Positions 54,045 to 64,000 of a stretch of 64,000 nucleotides of DNA are shown one piece after another. The notes below the pieces were generated by a model, which saw nothing but the letters and a program-made list of their open reading frames with translations, had not been told where the DNA came from and made no database searches. A program made the position numbers and the translations under genes. The DNA comes from Adiantum capillus-veneris (Eukaryota > Streptophyta > Polypodiopsida > Polypodiales > Pteridaceae): the NCBI GenBank assembly GCA_014529385.2, contig CM043953.1, forward strand, positions 72,607,872 through 72,671,871. Direction: 5' to 3'. Every line of letters starts with the position of its first letter. Positions within the stretch are counted from its first letter, which is position 1.

Positions 54045-55120
54045 TGTAACATTTAATGGCCTAATAACTTGTGTGTAGCGGAAATTAGCATGAACATAGT
54101 GGGCATTTCATTAGAATAGATTCCTAATGAGAATTACAAGAGTGTCGGTCCCCCCTCCAAAAGGCTTTGTATTATGGTTTCTCCCATTAGGAGAGACATT
54201 GTACAATACAATTCTTTGTGTTCCTTCAAGACTAGCTAGTGCAATGAAGATGAAAGCTTCATGCACTTAGCAAAACACTTAGCAAACACAACTTTAATTA
54301 TCCCCGTTCTCAGACCCAAGACCTCACACACCTTCGAAGATAGTGAGTGCTAGCAGGGTATGAGAGTAGATTGAGAGGAAGAAGGAGTATCTTACGAGAA
54401 AGATGTACATCTCCTCACATAATCACTCATATTATCATAGATTTAGCTTAGTAATTAGCTTGGTAGAGGAGATGAGCATGCATTGAATCTTGTCTCTTGG
54501 TTGGATTTGCATCCACAAGCCAAGAGTGTGTCGATGCAGGCTTCTATCTAACAAGCTTGGAGTAGGTGATGAGCTCTCCATTAAAGCTTGGGAAGAGATA
54601 GTCTTCTCTTTCTTCACACATGAGATTGTGTGAGTGTGTGTGTGTGATAATGCCTTGCAAAAATCAGCCCCCTCTCTCTCTTGGGCGAGCCCTCTTGCTA
54701 TTTGCTCTTGCAGGCTCCCCATTGGCCCTCCCCAAGTCAAGCCAATGGCTATTAAGCAGCATAAGTGATAGCCTTCTGACATGTGTCCCCCTTTCCCCTT
54801 TTGTGAGAGCTTTAGGTAATTTAATAATTAAGCTAAACTCTCATTGGACCCCTTTGCCTCCTGGCCAATAGGAATCAGGCAAGCTATTGGGCTCCTGAAT
54901 GCTCATTGGACCCCTTGGGAGACTGTCCAATAGTCTTCTAGGAGACTTAATTCTCATTGGTTCTTTTATTAAGTGTTTTTAAATTAATGAAACTAGATTT
55001 ACTCTAGCCTAATTTTCATTGGTCCACCTCCAAGGCCATCCAATAGGAATTGGGCACACCTTGTGGGCATCTGGGCTAGGGAGCTGACATGTGTCCCTAA
55101 TTCCCTTTGTGTAAAGGAAG

Positions 55121-55165
<45 letters not shown>

Positions 55166-55522
55166 TTATCTCTCATCCCCTAGAAGAAGGGCTCGCTCCC
55201 TCCCATGTAGGGATATGCAAAGACTTTTTAGTTACACACAAAGCATCCAATTTCCCCTAGGGTTGACCTTTGGACACAACCTTTGAATTTTGGAACCTTA
55301 GCATTTTGGAAGTCTTAATGGGCTAAACCTTAGGGTCTTTTTAGCCCATTGGTTAACATGGCTCTTTTGCAGATGGCCCCCCCTTTGGATCCCTATTGTG
55401 GCCGGTCTGCTAGCTTAACCAATATTCTAGCTTTTTCTCCCCTGGCGCTTCCCCACATTAAATGATCAGTTGTTTAATATGAGAAAATCATTTAGGAGAA
55501 TTAGATATTGATTATTATGACA
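54045..55522 (-). repeat. 3' LTR of the chromovirus-like element
   Basis: It is 1478 bases, shorter than the other LTR mainly by one ~120-base deletion where CAAGAGTG joins TCGGTCCCCCC. It contains a GT microsatellite (about 55124-55151) and a cluster of CCAAT/ATTGG words at 54720-55050. Confidence 0.93.
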
Positions 55523-55535
55523 TTACCTCTCTCTT
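55523..55535 (-). promoter_or_regulatory. Polypurine tract of the chromovirus-like element
   Basis: The minus strand reads AAGAGAGAGGTAA directly before the 3' LTR, preceded by GTCGAGGACGACTATGAT, the usual 3' end of plant gypsy pol. Confidence 0.8.
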
Positions 55536-55925
55536 GAAATCATAGTCGTCCTCGACTATGGTGTAGAGAAGATAAAGCATATTCATGAGTCCTTTTCTTA
55601 GCGGGTAAAGGATCCCTATGTTACCCTACGACATCATTCCACAATGGATAACCAATCCATTTGGCGCCTGAGAGCCTGAGGCTGCCGCAAGCATGTCTGC
55701 ACATTAGTCCTATCAGTCTTCCATAGTAGAGTGACAAGCTCTACTTGGTGTTTGGGAGACGTCGTCTCCGCAAACTTGATCTAAGCGTGCATACTACTTC
55801 ATTTTTGTGCTCAATAAAGAAAAAGAGATTCTGATAAGACAAAAAGCTTTGTTCATTTTTAACATTTTGTACATTTGCTTACTCTTGGGAAGCATTGTAA
55901 GCATTGACAAGGTTTAGGTTATCCT

Positions 55926-56404
55926 TTAATTATATGCCTTGCATCCATCTAGCATCTTCAAAAGGATAATTCTTAAACTTAATAAGATATCGTCGGATAG
56001 TCTTACCGCCTCCTTGTCTTCATGTCGGAGAATGGACTCGGGCTGCAACACCTCCTTTTGGTCCTCGATCTCCGGTGGGTCTTCAATAGTTGGTTCTTGA
56101 GGTGGCTCTCCTTTGTAAGGCTTTAATAGGCTCACATGGAAAGCATTGTGTATGAGCCAATGATTGGGCAACTTTAGTTGATAGGCCATCTCATTGATTG
56201 GCCTAAGAATCTGGAAGGGACCATAGTACCTTTTTGCTAGTTTAGCATAGTACTTTTGGTAGGCCGTAGGATTCTTTCCCGTCGTGTGCCTTAATCGTTT
56301 TCTTTAAAGGCTTGGGCTCTTCTGTGCTTGTCCGCAGCAGCCTTTTGCCTTTGCTGTGAGATAGAGATAGCATCCTTAATCTTTTGAAAAGATTCTTGTA
56401 GGTC
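55926..56404 (-). pseudogene. Gypsy 2 integrase tail with chromodomain-like region
   Basis: Immediately after the TGA at 56405, the integrase C-terminal linker continues in frame (DLQESFQKIKDAISISQQ then RQKAAADKHRR). After a frame change the piece at 56189-55926 reads [20 protein letters not shown] then KPYKGEPP, the conserved gypsy '[12 protein letters not shown]' module. It ends [18 protein letters not shown], resembling the start of the chromodomain-like tail 'ILRHEDRVLRSGKV..YLVKFKNYP'. The last part is degenerate. Confidence 0.8.
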
Positions 56405-57142
56405 TCAGCTATACTCATCTGCAACGAAGATCTTCCCATGTACTTTAAGTAGCAAGGGACTTCTTGATCTTCCCTCAATTACCTCGAAAGGTGCTTTTTC
56501 CGTGGAAGTATGTACAGTGTTATTGTAAGCATACTCCACTAAGAGTAAGTACTTCTCCCATTGGGATCTTTGATCTACTTCCGTTACATAGGCTTTTATT
56601 AGATCGAGAATGGTTAGGTTAGCTATTTCACTTTGGCCATCCGTTTGTGGATGATAGGCCGAAGAGAAGTTTAGCCTTGTCCCTAAATTCTCAAAGAGAC
56701 CCTTCCAGAAATTACTGGTCATTCTAGGATCTCTATCCGACACTATGGACATTGGCAAGCCATGGTACTTGAAAATTTGTGAAATGAAGAGGGTTGCCAT
56801 TTGATGGGCTTTGATAGTCTTTTTGACAGGTATAAAATGAGCTTGTTTACTGAACCTGTCTACTATCATCCATATCCCCGTATTCCCATGGATAGACTTA
56901 GGCAATCCAAATATAAAATCCATGGATATGCTCTCCCATGGTGAATTAGGGATTGGCAAGGGTTGAAGCAATCCAAGTTGCTTCCCTCTATCAAATTTTG
57001 TCTTTTGGCATACCACACATTTAGAAACATACTCTTGTATGTTCACTTTCATGGTAGGCCAATAGAAATATGTTTCAATTCCCTTTAAGGTAGACTGAAT
57101 CCCTCTATGCCCCGCATAAGGTGGAGCATGAGATTCATACAT
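56405..57142 (-). pseudogene. Gypsy 2 integrase
   Basis: The HHCC zinc module is visible as HAPPYAGHRGIQSTL and CVVCQKTKFDRG. The core has ISMDFIFGLPKS (first Asp), IVSDRDPRMTSNFWKGLF (second Asp) and YHPQTDGQSEIANLT (Glu). All three catalytic residues are therefore present. The frame is separated from RNase H by a TAG at 57149 and ends at a TGA (56405), which is CGA-compatible: related elements have 'DEYSRDLQ' here. Apart from these stops the integrase is intact. Confidence 0.9.
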
Positions 57143-57148
57143 TACTTT

Positions 57149-58296
57149 CTAACGTAGTGAGTTAGTTACGCATAGTCTATTGCCATAGAGAAGATAACCA
57201 TCTTGTAAGGTAAATGGTTCTTCTTTCTTCCCTAATGCAAGGGCTGAAATCACATCTCTAAAATCAGGATCAATAGCGTACTCATCTATCATTGAAGATA
57301 GATCATTGTGAGTTGCTATGGAAACCGCATTCACTCTCGGCCGTCTTGAGAGTGCATCAGCTACTTGATTATGCTTGCCAGCAATGTGAGCAATATGAAA
57401 ATGAAATTGCGAAAGGAAATTTGTCCACCTCATTTGTTTGTCAGAGAGCTTGGTCTGCGTCATGAAGTACTTGAGACTTTGGTGATCCGTTCGCAGAATG
57501 AAAGGAGTCCCCAATAAATAGTGCTTCCATGAGTCTAAGGCACGTAGAACTGCAAGGAGTTCCTTTTCATATATGCCTAGAGCTTGCTCAACAGGGTCGA
57601 GCCTTCGACTCTCATAGCCTATGGCATGCCCTTCTTGGAGCAAAACAGCTCCAAGGCAATCACCACAAGCATCACATTGGACCTCAAATGGTTTTGAGAG
57701 ATCCGGTAGTGTAAGCACAGGTTGAGAGATAAGGTTTTCTTTAAGCTTTTCGAAAGCATTGTTCTCCTTAGCAGACCATGTGTACCTAACGCTTTTCTTT
57801 GTTAGGTCATGTAATGGTCCCGCAATTGGTCAGAACTTTTCTATGAAGCGTTTATAGTATGCGCACATACCTATAAAGCTTCTTAGTTCGTGAAGATTCC
57901 TTGGTTTAGGCCATCCTTTCATTACCTCTAACTTTGATGGATCCATTTGGATGCCATCTTGAGAGATAATGTGACCTAAATACTGAATCTCTTGCAAGAA
58001 ACATTCACTTTTCTTTCGATTAACATAAAGTTTATTCTCTCTCAAAACTTGAAATATTACCTGGAGGTGTTGCTTGTGTTCGTCTAATGAATTAAAGTAG
58101 ATGATAATGTCATCAAAGAACACTCCAGTGAAGGTTCGATGAGGCCTTAACAGCTTCTCCATCAAGCGGTTGAATGTGGCTGGTGCATTGGTCAAGCCAA
58201 AAGGCATGACAATGTATTCGTAAAGACCAAATGTGGTGCGAAATGCGGTCTTTACAATGTCTTGATCAATTATCCTTATTTGGTGATAGCCACTTT
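57149..58296 (-). pseudogene. Gypsy 2 reverse transcriptase (C-terminal) and RNase H
   Basis: The frame begins near the palm region with MPFGLTNAPATFNRLMEKLL and the catalytic FFDDIIIY. After FIGMCAYYKRFIEKF comes an in-frame TGA (57830-57832), and the same frame continues with PIAGPLHDLTKK. RNase H follows: FEVQCDACGDCLGAVLLQ (first Asp), YEKELLAVLRALDSWKHYL (Glu), RTDHQSLKYFM (Asp) and AGKHNQVADALSRRP (last Asp). A frameshift near 58296 separates this from the RT fingers. Only one stop lies inside. Confidence 0.9.
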
Positions 58297-59292
58297 TTAG
58301 GTCGATCCTTGTAGCTTATCAAATAGGTCTTCTACCCATGGAATGGGGAACCTATTTTTGATAGTGATCCTATTTAGTGCTCTATAGTCGACACACATGC
58401 GATATGTGCCGTCTTTCTTTTGCACTAATAGCACAGGTGAGAAAAATGGAGATGAGCTAGGCCTAACCATGCCCTTCTCAACTAACTCATGCACTTGCCG
58501 CATAATCTCCTCTTGTTGAGCTTGAGAAACTCTATAAGGAGGTTTGTTAGGCGGTGAACTTCCTGGAAGAAGTTCAATTGCATGGTCATCATTACCTCGT
58601 TTAGGAGGTAGCTCACAAGGGATGTCATCAATGAAAACATCTTGAAACCCCTTGAGAAAATTCGATAACTCTAATTCCTTTTGATTGCTTTTATTTTCTT
58701 TTGCTAAAGAATATGGTTCATTTTGAAAATCTTTAACAAAAATCATGTACACTGAAATACAGCTCTTTATTGACTTGTTGAAAGCTGGTGTATGTACCAT
58801 GGAGATAGTGTTACCCATTTCCTTAGCATCTATATACATGTCTTTTTCCCTGAACTTAAAGGAGATTCTCCTTTCAGGAAATTTAACATCGGCAGCCAGG
58901 CGGTCAAACCATGGTTCCCCTAGGATTACATCCTCATGCTTGAGAGGAGAGATAAAGAAATCTTCTTTGTCCACATAGCCTTGGACATGAAGCCTCAATT
59001 TCCCGATTAAGGGTGTGACTGGAGCTTCTTGCCCCTTGAAGGCACTGTCTGCGGGTAGGACATCTCCCATCTCGTAGGATTGTATGCCTAGCTTGGTGGC
59101 CAACTCTATAGATATAAAATTGTGAGTAGAACCAGGGTCAAAGAGAATAAAAGCATCATGTTCTCTTACCTTTCCCCAAGCATGGCATAGAGGAGATCCT
59201 TTGTGGTGAGTTTGGTGAGTCTCCTCCTCTTGGATTTCAACCAAGGAAGCTCTAGGAGGATCTTGGCGGTTGTTCTTTTGGGGACAAGCGTG
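58297..59292 (-). pseudogene. Gypsy 2 protease and RT N-terminal part
   Basis: It begins in frame right after the TAG in the gag zinc knuckle. The protease carries FILFDPGSTHNFISIELATK, with DPG at the active site where DSG is usual, and DVILGEPWFDRL downstream. The RT fingers read GMVRPSSSPFFSPVLLVQKK then DGTYRMCVDYRALNRIT and RFPIPWVEDLFDKLQGS, all canonical for plant gypsy. The frame is lost just after this by an indel near 58296. Confidence 0.9.
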
Positions 59293-60744
59293 CTACGCAT
59301 GCCCTTGTTCGCCGCACTTGAAACACCGGTTATCCTTGCGATAACGCTCAAGCTCTTCAGGAGAGAGTTTGTTCTTACCTTTGTAAACTCCCTTCTCTTT
59401 AGCTTTGTTGGAGTTTCCCTTAGGAGACTTTTGGACATTGTCCTTCCCCTTAGGCTCATTGGAACCCTTGTTTTCCGGGGGCTTATTATTTCTTTTAGCC
59501 CCCATTTGGAAATTGATTCGTGAGGCCACCATAGTATGGTGTATTACCGTCGATATGGTACGTGGCCTTTGGGAGTTGACATACTCCACCATTTCTTCGG
59601 TTAAGCCCGCACAAAATTGTTGCTTTTTCTCTCCAAAATCCAATTTTTAAAGACAGTGGATTTAAGTTGTAGGTCCCAAAACCTGTCTACATATTTGTGG
59701 ATGGATTCATTGGGAGAGAGCTTTAAGCTTCGCCATTCGGTGAGTACTTTGTCTTTGGCATCGGTGGCCAAAAACTGCTTCATAATGAAAGCTCTTAAAG
59801 CTTTCCATGTTCGTGGAGCTTCACCGTTGGGCTCGTAGGCTAGACCACCATTGCCTGGCGGACTTTTGAAAGTACATAGCTACATGGCGTAGCTTAGAGG
59901 ACTCCGTGAAGCCCTCATCTCCAAACGCCGCATCGAATTGCTGGATAAAGGCCAAGACTTTGTCCGTAGCACCAAAGGTACCATCATAGGTAAGGAAAGA
60001 GATGCTCTTCCCTCCCTCTTTGAATTTATTCAACTTGGACAACCTCTTCCATGCGGCATAGGATTTCCTATGGCCTCTTCTTTTTGATGGTTCAAAGGTT
60101 GCACCATCACTTTCTTCAAAAGGTGAAGAATTTGAAGAAGGTGGAGAAGAGGGTGACCTCTTTCTCGCCTTTTTCTTGTCTTGATCTTCGTCTTCTTCAC
60201 CATCACTTTCATAAGAGGAAGAGGATGAAGAAGATGCAGAAGAGGGTGTCCTCTTTCTCGCCTTTTTCTTCTCTTTCTTTTTATCATCCCTCTTTGAATT
60301 ATAGAGTGGAGAAGAGTGTGATGGTCTTCTCCGCTTTGGTGGTGATGGAGAGCGTTTAGCCCGCCGTCTTCGTGGAGCCATCTCTGCCGAGGTGGCGGGA
60401 GACTCACTTCTTTCTCGTTCCTTCGGTGGAGATGCATCATCAAGAAGTAAATTCTTGAGCCCTTCGTAGGGATTCTCTTCTTCTTCCCGAATCGGAGAGA
60501 GACCTCTTTTGGTAGTCTCACAAGGAGGCTTCCTAGGTGTTCTCTCGTCATGGTGATGAGCTTGGAGAATCCCGTGAACACGGAGCTGCCGTTGCACTTC
60601 GCTTTGGAGCGATGGATTGCCCATGGCTTTTTGAAGCCTAGAAACAAGATAGTTAACAAGCATTGAAGCATCATTAGTAGCTTGCTCATGAGCAAAATCA
60701 AAGTTATCAACATTAATTTCACTCTCTTTACTATTGTCAGCCAT
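59293..60744 (-). pseudogene. Gypsy 2 gag
   Basis: Starts at ATG 60744. A basic, Ser-rich middle region (RRRRAKRSPSPPKRRRPS) contains two copies of a 'KKKARKR(T/S)PSS' plus Ser-run module, followed by an acidic stretch. The capsid part starts with FLTYDGTFGATDKVLAFIQQ and reaches ARQWWSSLRAQR, where a frameshift near 59821 occurs. It resumes as MKQFLATDAKDKVLTEWRSL then FCAGLTEEMVEYVNSQ. The zinc knuckle begins CFKCGEQGHA and is interrupted by TAG 59293-59295. The next in-frame residues restore HxxxxC spacing. Intact gag would form the particle. Confidence 0.9.
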
Positions 60745-61147
60745 TCTAAAAACTATTAGGTGTAAAATTTTTTGGTGTACTTTAGCACTTCAAGACCTAG
60801 TTGCTACTCCTCTTTACCCCTTTAGAAAAAGCACTCAAGCTATTGTACCCGCGGCTCGAATACCATTTATTGTAAGGAATAGAAGAGAGGGTCTTTCGAC
60901 ACCAAAACTGCACTAGCTCCTGTCAAGCTTCTAATAGCTCAATAGTGGTTAAGCCGTAGGCAAGTCCTGTAGGACTCCACTATTAAGACCATAGCTCTCG
61001 ACGGTGATGCCCCCTTAACTGCACAAAGGCAGGCGCACTGCAAGGCTGAAAAATTCCTATTCTACTTACTCACAGGCAATTAATAATACCAACCATTTAT
61101 AGCTAGCTTGAGGACCTCCCTTCTTGAGCAAGAAAAGAGAAACCTTG

Positions 61148-61160
61148 TGCTATGATACCA
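61148..61160 (-). promoter_or_regulatory. Primer-binding site of the chromovirus-like element
   Basis: The minus strand reads TTACA|TTGGTATCATAGCA across the LTR end. The primer site TGGTATCATAGCA differs from the usual TGGTATCAGAGC at one internal position. Confidence 0.85.
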
Positions 61161-61161
61161 A

Positions 61162-62350
61162 TGTAACATTTAATGGCCTAATAACTTGTGTGTAGCGGAA
61201 ATTAGCATGAACATAGTGGGCATTTCATTAGAATAGATTCCCAATGAGAATTACAAGAGTGCTTGGGTGGAGAGAGCAACAAAAATCATAACACCTAGTT
61301 AGATAGCATCAACAATACTTCAAAAGAGAGAGAAATTAAGCTATTGACAACAGTTGAGGACCGGATTTGCATGGAGCCGGTCCCCCCTCCAAAAGGCTTT
61401 GTATTATGGTTTCTCCCATTAGGAGAGACATTGTACAATACAATTCTTTGTGTTCCTTCAAGACTAGCTAGTGCAATGAAGATGAAAGCTTCATGCACTT
61501 AGCAAAACACTTAGCAAACACAACTTTAATTATCCCCGTTCTCAGACCCAAGACCTCACACACCTTCGAAGATGGTGAGTGCTAGCAGGGTATGAGAGTA
61601 GATTGAGAGGAAGAAGGAGTATCTTACGAGAAAGATGTACATCTCCTCACATAATCACTCATATTATCATAGATTTAGCTTAGTAATTAGCTTGGTAGAG
61701 GAGATGAGCATGCATTGAATCTTTGCTCTTGGTTGGATTTGCATCCACAAGCCAAGAGTGTGTCGATGTAGGCTTCTATCTAACAAGCTTGGAGTAGGTG
61801 ATGAGCTCTCCATTAAAGCTTGGGAAGAGATAGTCTTCTCTTTTTTCACACATGAGATTGTGTGAGTGTGTGTGTGATAATGCCTTGCAAAAATCAGCCC
61901 CCTCTCTCTCTTGGGTGAGCCCTCTTGCTATTTGCTCTTGCAGGCTCCCCATTGGCCCTCCCCAAGTCAAGCCAATGGCTATTAAGCAGCATAAGTGATA
62001 GCCTTCTGACATGTGTCCCCCTTTCCCCTTTTGTGAGAGCTTTAGGTAATTTAATAATTAAGCTAAACTCTCATTGGACCCCTTTGCCTCCTGGCCAATA
62101 GGAATCAGGCAAGCTATTGGGCTCCTGAATGCTCATTGGACCCCTTGGGAGACTGTCCAATAGTCTTCTAGGAGACTTAATTCTCATTGGTTCTTTTATT
62201 AAGTGTTTTTAAATTAATGAAACTAGATTTACTCTAGCCTAATTCTCATTGGTCCACCTCCAAGGCCATCCAATAGGAATTGGGCACACCTTGTGGGCAT
62301 CTGGGCTAGGGAGCTGACATGTGTCCCTAATTTCCTTTGTGTAAAGGGAG

Positions 62351-62385
<35 letters not shown>

Positions 62386-62763
62386 CTTTCTCTCTCATCC
62401 CCTAGAAGAAGGGCTCGCCCCCTCCCATGTAGGGATATGCAAAGACTTTTTAGTTACACACAAAGCATCCAATTTCCCCTAGGGTTGACCTTTGGACACA
62501 ACCTTTGAATTTTGGAACCTTAGCATTTTGGAAGTCTTAATGGGCTGAACCTTAGGGTCTTTTTAGCCCATTGTTGCACATGGCTCTTTTGCAGATGACC
62601 CCCCCTTTGGATCCCTATTTTCCCTCGTTTGGATCCCTACTGTGTCCGGTGTGCGAGCTTAACCAATATTCTAGCTTTTTCTCCCCTGGCACTTCCCCAC
62701 ATTAAATGATCAGTTTAATATGAGAAAATCATTTAAGAGAATTAGATATTGATTATTATGACA
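61162..62763 (-). repeat. 5' LTR of the chromovirus-like element
   Basis: It is 1602 bases and carries the segment deleted from the other LTR (about 61261-61380). It contains a GT run near 62352-62383 and the same cluster of CCAAT/ATTGG words at about 61950-62285. In the element's own orientation the promoter should lie in this LTR. Confidence 0.93.
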
Positions 62764-62930
62764 AGTAGCTTTTCAAACTCTTTCTTCTCATCTAGATCCT
62801 TGATATTGTCATTCTTAAGGACAACTAGAACTTTATCACCTATCCTATGTAAAATATCTTGGGGTTGATCGCCATATTGTTGTTGTATGAGGTTTAGAAG
62901 GGCTTCCCTCTCATGTATTCCTTGAGTGGG
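62764..62930 (-). pseudogene. BRR2-like RNA helicase fragment, upstream part
   Basis: One uninterrupted minus frame of about 51 codons (62916 down to 62764) reads EALLNLIQQQYGDQPQDI and then VLKNDNIKDLDEKKEFEKLL. This aligns closely with the plant BRR2 N-terminal region, which as I recall contains 'YEALLGLIQQQFGGQPLDI' and 'LAVLKNDKIK...KK.EIEKLLN'. Upstream the match is lost in a G-rich stretch near 62925-62935. The last codons abut the AGTAG duplication, and the match resumes at 54044. It is a fragment, not a working helicase; functional BRR2 is about 2,100 residues. Confidence 0.85.
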
Positions 62931-63491
62931 GGGGCCTTAGTCATGGGATATGCTTATGTATCACCAAGTTGACTTATGTATCAAATACTTTAAAGATTCC
63001 CTCTTACATATACCCTAACTAAGGTCCTCACACTCATCCCTTGTGCGCTATATGCTGAGACTAGGAAATGGCAGCAACATTCCATACACATTGCCAAATG
63101 GAGCTGCAGGCCTTGTTGGCAACCAGCTTGATGCCATTTCGAGTATGCTTTTGAATGGGGTTTTTTCTTGCTTAAATATGGCGGAGGCATGCCCATTCCA
63201 TTTCAACCAATGAGAGATTTGTGTTTGACTTGTTACTTTGAGCCAAAGGTCCTTTTTCCGATATCTGAACGCAGCATCCACCACGTGGAATTAGATTAAA
63301 ATTTTTTTTAAAACGTCACTGCCAAACTTCGGCTCGCCGTGAAAAGCTACCAGGTGAATAAAATAAAAGTGCACTCTACGTTGCGTTGCAGTCGTAGATC
63401 ATCAAGCTGAAGGGTACGTCGGATGCTTGCCAACGTGATGAGCACTCCCAATGACAAGTCTATAGATTAGCAGCTCTTAGGGGGAGAAAGC
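62931..63491. other. Spacer between the helicase fragment and the dehydrin-like ORF
   Basis: Minus frames at 62990-63284 overlap one another and match nothing recognised. An A/T-rich stretch (AAAATTTTTTTTAAAAC) near 63299 is followed by 190 bases leading to the small ORF. No clear TATA box is identified. Confidence 0.4.
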
Positions 63492-63623
63492 ATGGCCAAC
63501 ATGATGGAGAAGATCGGCGATAAACTGCATATGGGCGGCGACAAGAAGGAGGATCCCCACACTGTAGGAGCCACCCATGCACCTCACTATGCAGCCCTCC
63601 CTGGCTATGGTGCCGCATGGTAG
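63492..63623 (+). CDS. Dehydrin-like small protein (43 aa)
   Basis: The ATG lies in good context (AAGCATGGCC). The peptide begins MANMMEKIGDKLHMGG then DKKEDPHT and ends YAALPGYGAAW before TAG. The N-terminus resembles the start of small His/Lys-rich dehydrins of the HIRD11 type (M.G..NKIGD.LH.GG..KE) and the amphipathic EKIGDKL core of a K-segment. Such proteins are disordered, bind membranes or metals and protect cells during drying. The family is normally 90-130 residues with a second K-like segment (DKIKDKI), which is absent here. This copy is either truncated, a distinct microprotein or part of a spliced gene whose next exon lies beyond. No in-frame continuation of the motif is visible downstream. 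Confidence 0.5.
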   Translation: MANMMEKIGDKLHMGGDKKEDPHTVGATHAPHYAALPGYGAAW

Positions 63624-64000
63624 AGGTCTCGTTCTAGTGCTACTGAAATAGAAGATACCAGATTTCAATCAATGATCAGTTGGCCTAATCTGGAGTCGAA
63701 TCACCAACACTCATTGCCTTCCCAAGCCGTTCAGCACATGCGTATGTCCTAGTGTATTCTATCTATAGATGTTATATAGCAAGGCCCACCAAGCAAGACT
63801 AGTTATGAAATGGTGATGCATGTTTTGGATAGGTGCCCACTTAAAAAGGGATGTGTGTAAACACCCTAAATTTAGAGTCCCCTGTCTGGTTTTAAAATAC
63901 TCGCTTCAGGATCTGGTTTTGAACTCAGAGCGGGAATAGACTAGGCCTACTGTGGGGGCGAGCGTGGCTGTCACTATCGCGGGGTCACCATCTGCAGGGC
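63624..64000. other. Right-edge stretch without recognisable features
   Basis: No gene, RNA or repeat is recognised. It could contain an intron or 3' UTR of the dehydrin-like gene. Confidence 0.4.

Larger units (their letters stand above)
54045..62763 (-). mobile_element. Ty3/gypsy chromovirus-like retrotransposon, 8.7 kb
   Basis: Both LTRs start TGTAACATTTAATGG and end ATTATTATGACA on the plus strand. The 5-bp duplication AGTAG flanks the element (54040-54044 and 62764-62768). On the minus strand the order is 5' LTR (61162-62763), primer site, gag, protease, RT, RNase H, integrase, chromodomain-like tail, polypurine tract, 3' LTR (54045-55522). By eye the LTRs differ at roughly 1-2% of positions plus a ~120-base deletion in the left one. 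Coding sequence is complete in layout but carries several stops and frameshifts, so it needs help to move. It inserted into a BRR2-like gene fragment. Confidence 0.95.

Overview
The window reads as nuclear DNA of a land plant, most probably a fern, made almost entirely of transposable elements, tandem repeats and decayed coding fragments. The fern call is an inference. The PPR-repeat relics at the left edge have the wording I associate with the very large leptosporangiate-fern PPR families (for example Adiantum or Ceratopteris), and the plastid-type DnaJ gene is plant-specific. No database was searched.

Layout. 1-515: decayed PPR gene. 2255-2884 (minus): a small intact J-domain protein gene with a TATA box, the best host gene here. 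3404-3797: foldback element with a tRNA-like core. 8939-14750: complete LTR element with 153-bp LTRs, a 5-bp target duplication and no recognisable protein domains. 14836-16164: element with terminal inverted repeats. 16618-20204: Copia element that lost integrase and most of RT. 22056-22183: 51-bp-stem hairpin. 23764-26993 (minus): intronless relic of a DDE/RNase-H-like transposase-type gene, broken mainly by in-frame stops. 27380-29330: degenerate ~133-bp tandem repeat.

30108-45905 is the most striking region: about 17 copies of a ~760-bp satellite, each holding a nested 48-bp minisatellite. A 3'-truncated Copia element (39612-42954, intact gag to integrase) interrupts it. 46296-46747: 242-bp duplication. 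48905-53330 (minus): decayed Ty3/gypsy element. 53467-53542: 76-base poly-G run. 54045-62763 (minus): nearly complete Ty3/gypsy chromovirus-like element with ~1.5-kb LTRs and an AGTAG target duplication, inserted in a fragment of a BRR2-type spliceosomal helicase gene. 63492-63623: 43-codon dehydrin-like ORF.

These pieces do not form a pathway. They record nested insertion: a helicase fragment split by a gypsy element and a satellite split by a Copia element. Many breaks in old ORFs are in-frame TAG, TGA or TAA, as expected if methylated C decayed to T. The candidates for something undescribed are the nested satellite, the stop-riddled DDE-like gene with its adjacent repeats, and the small foldback elements.
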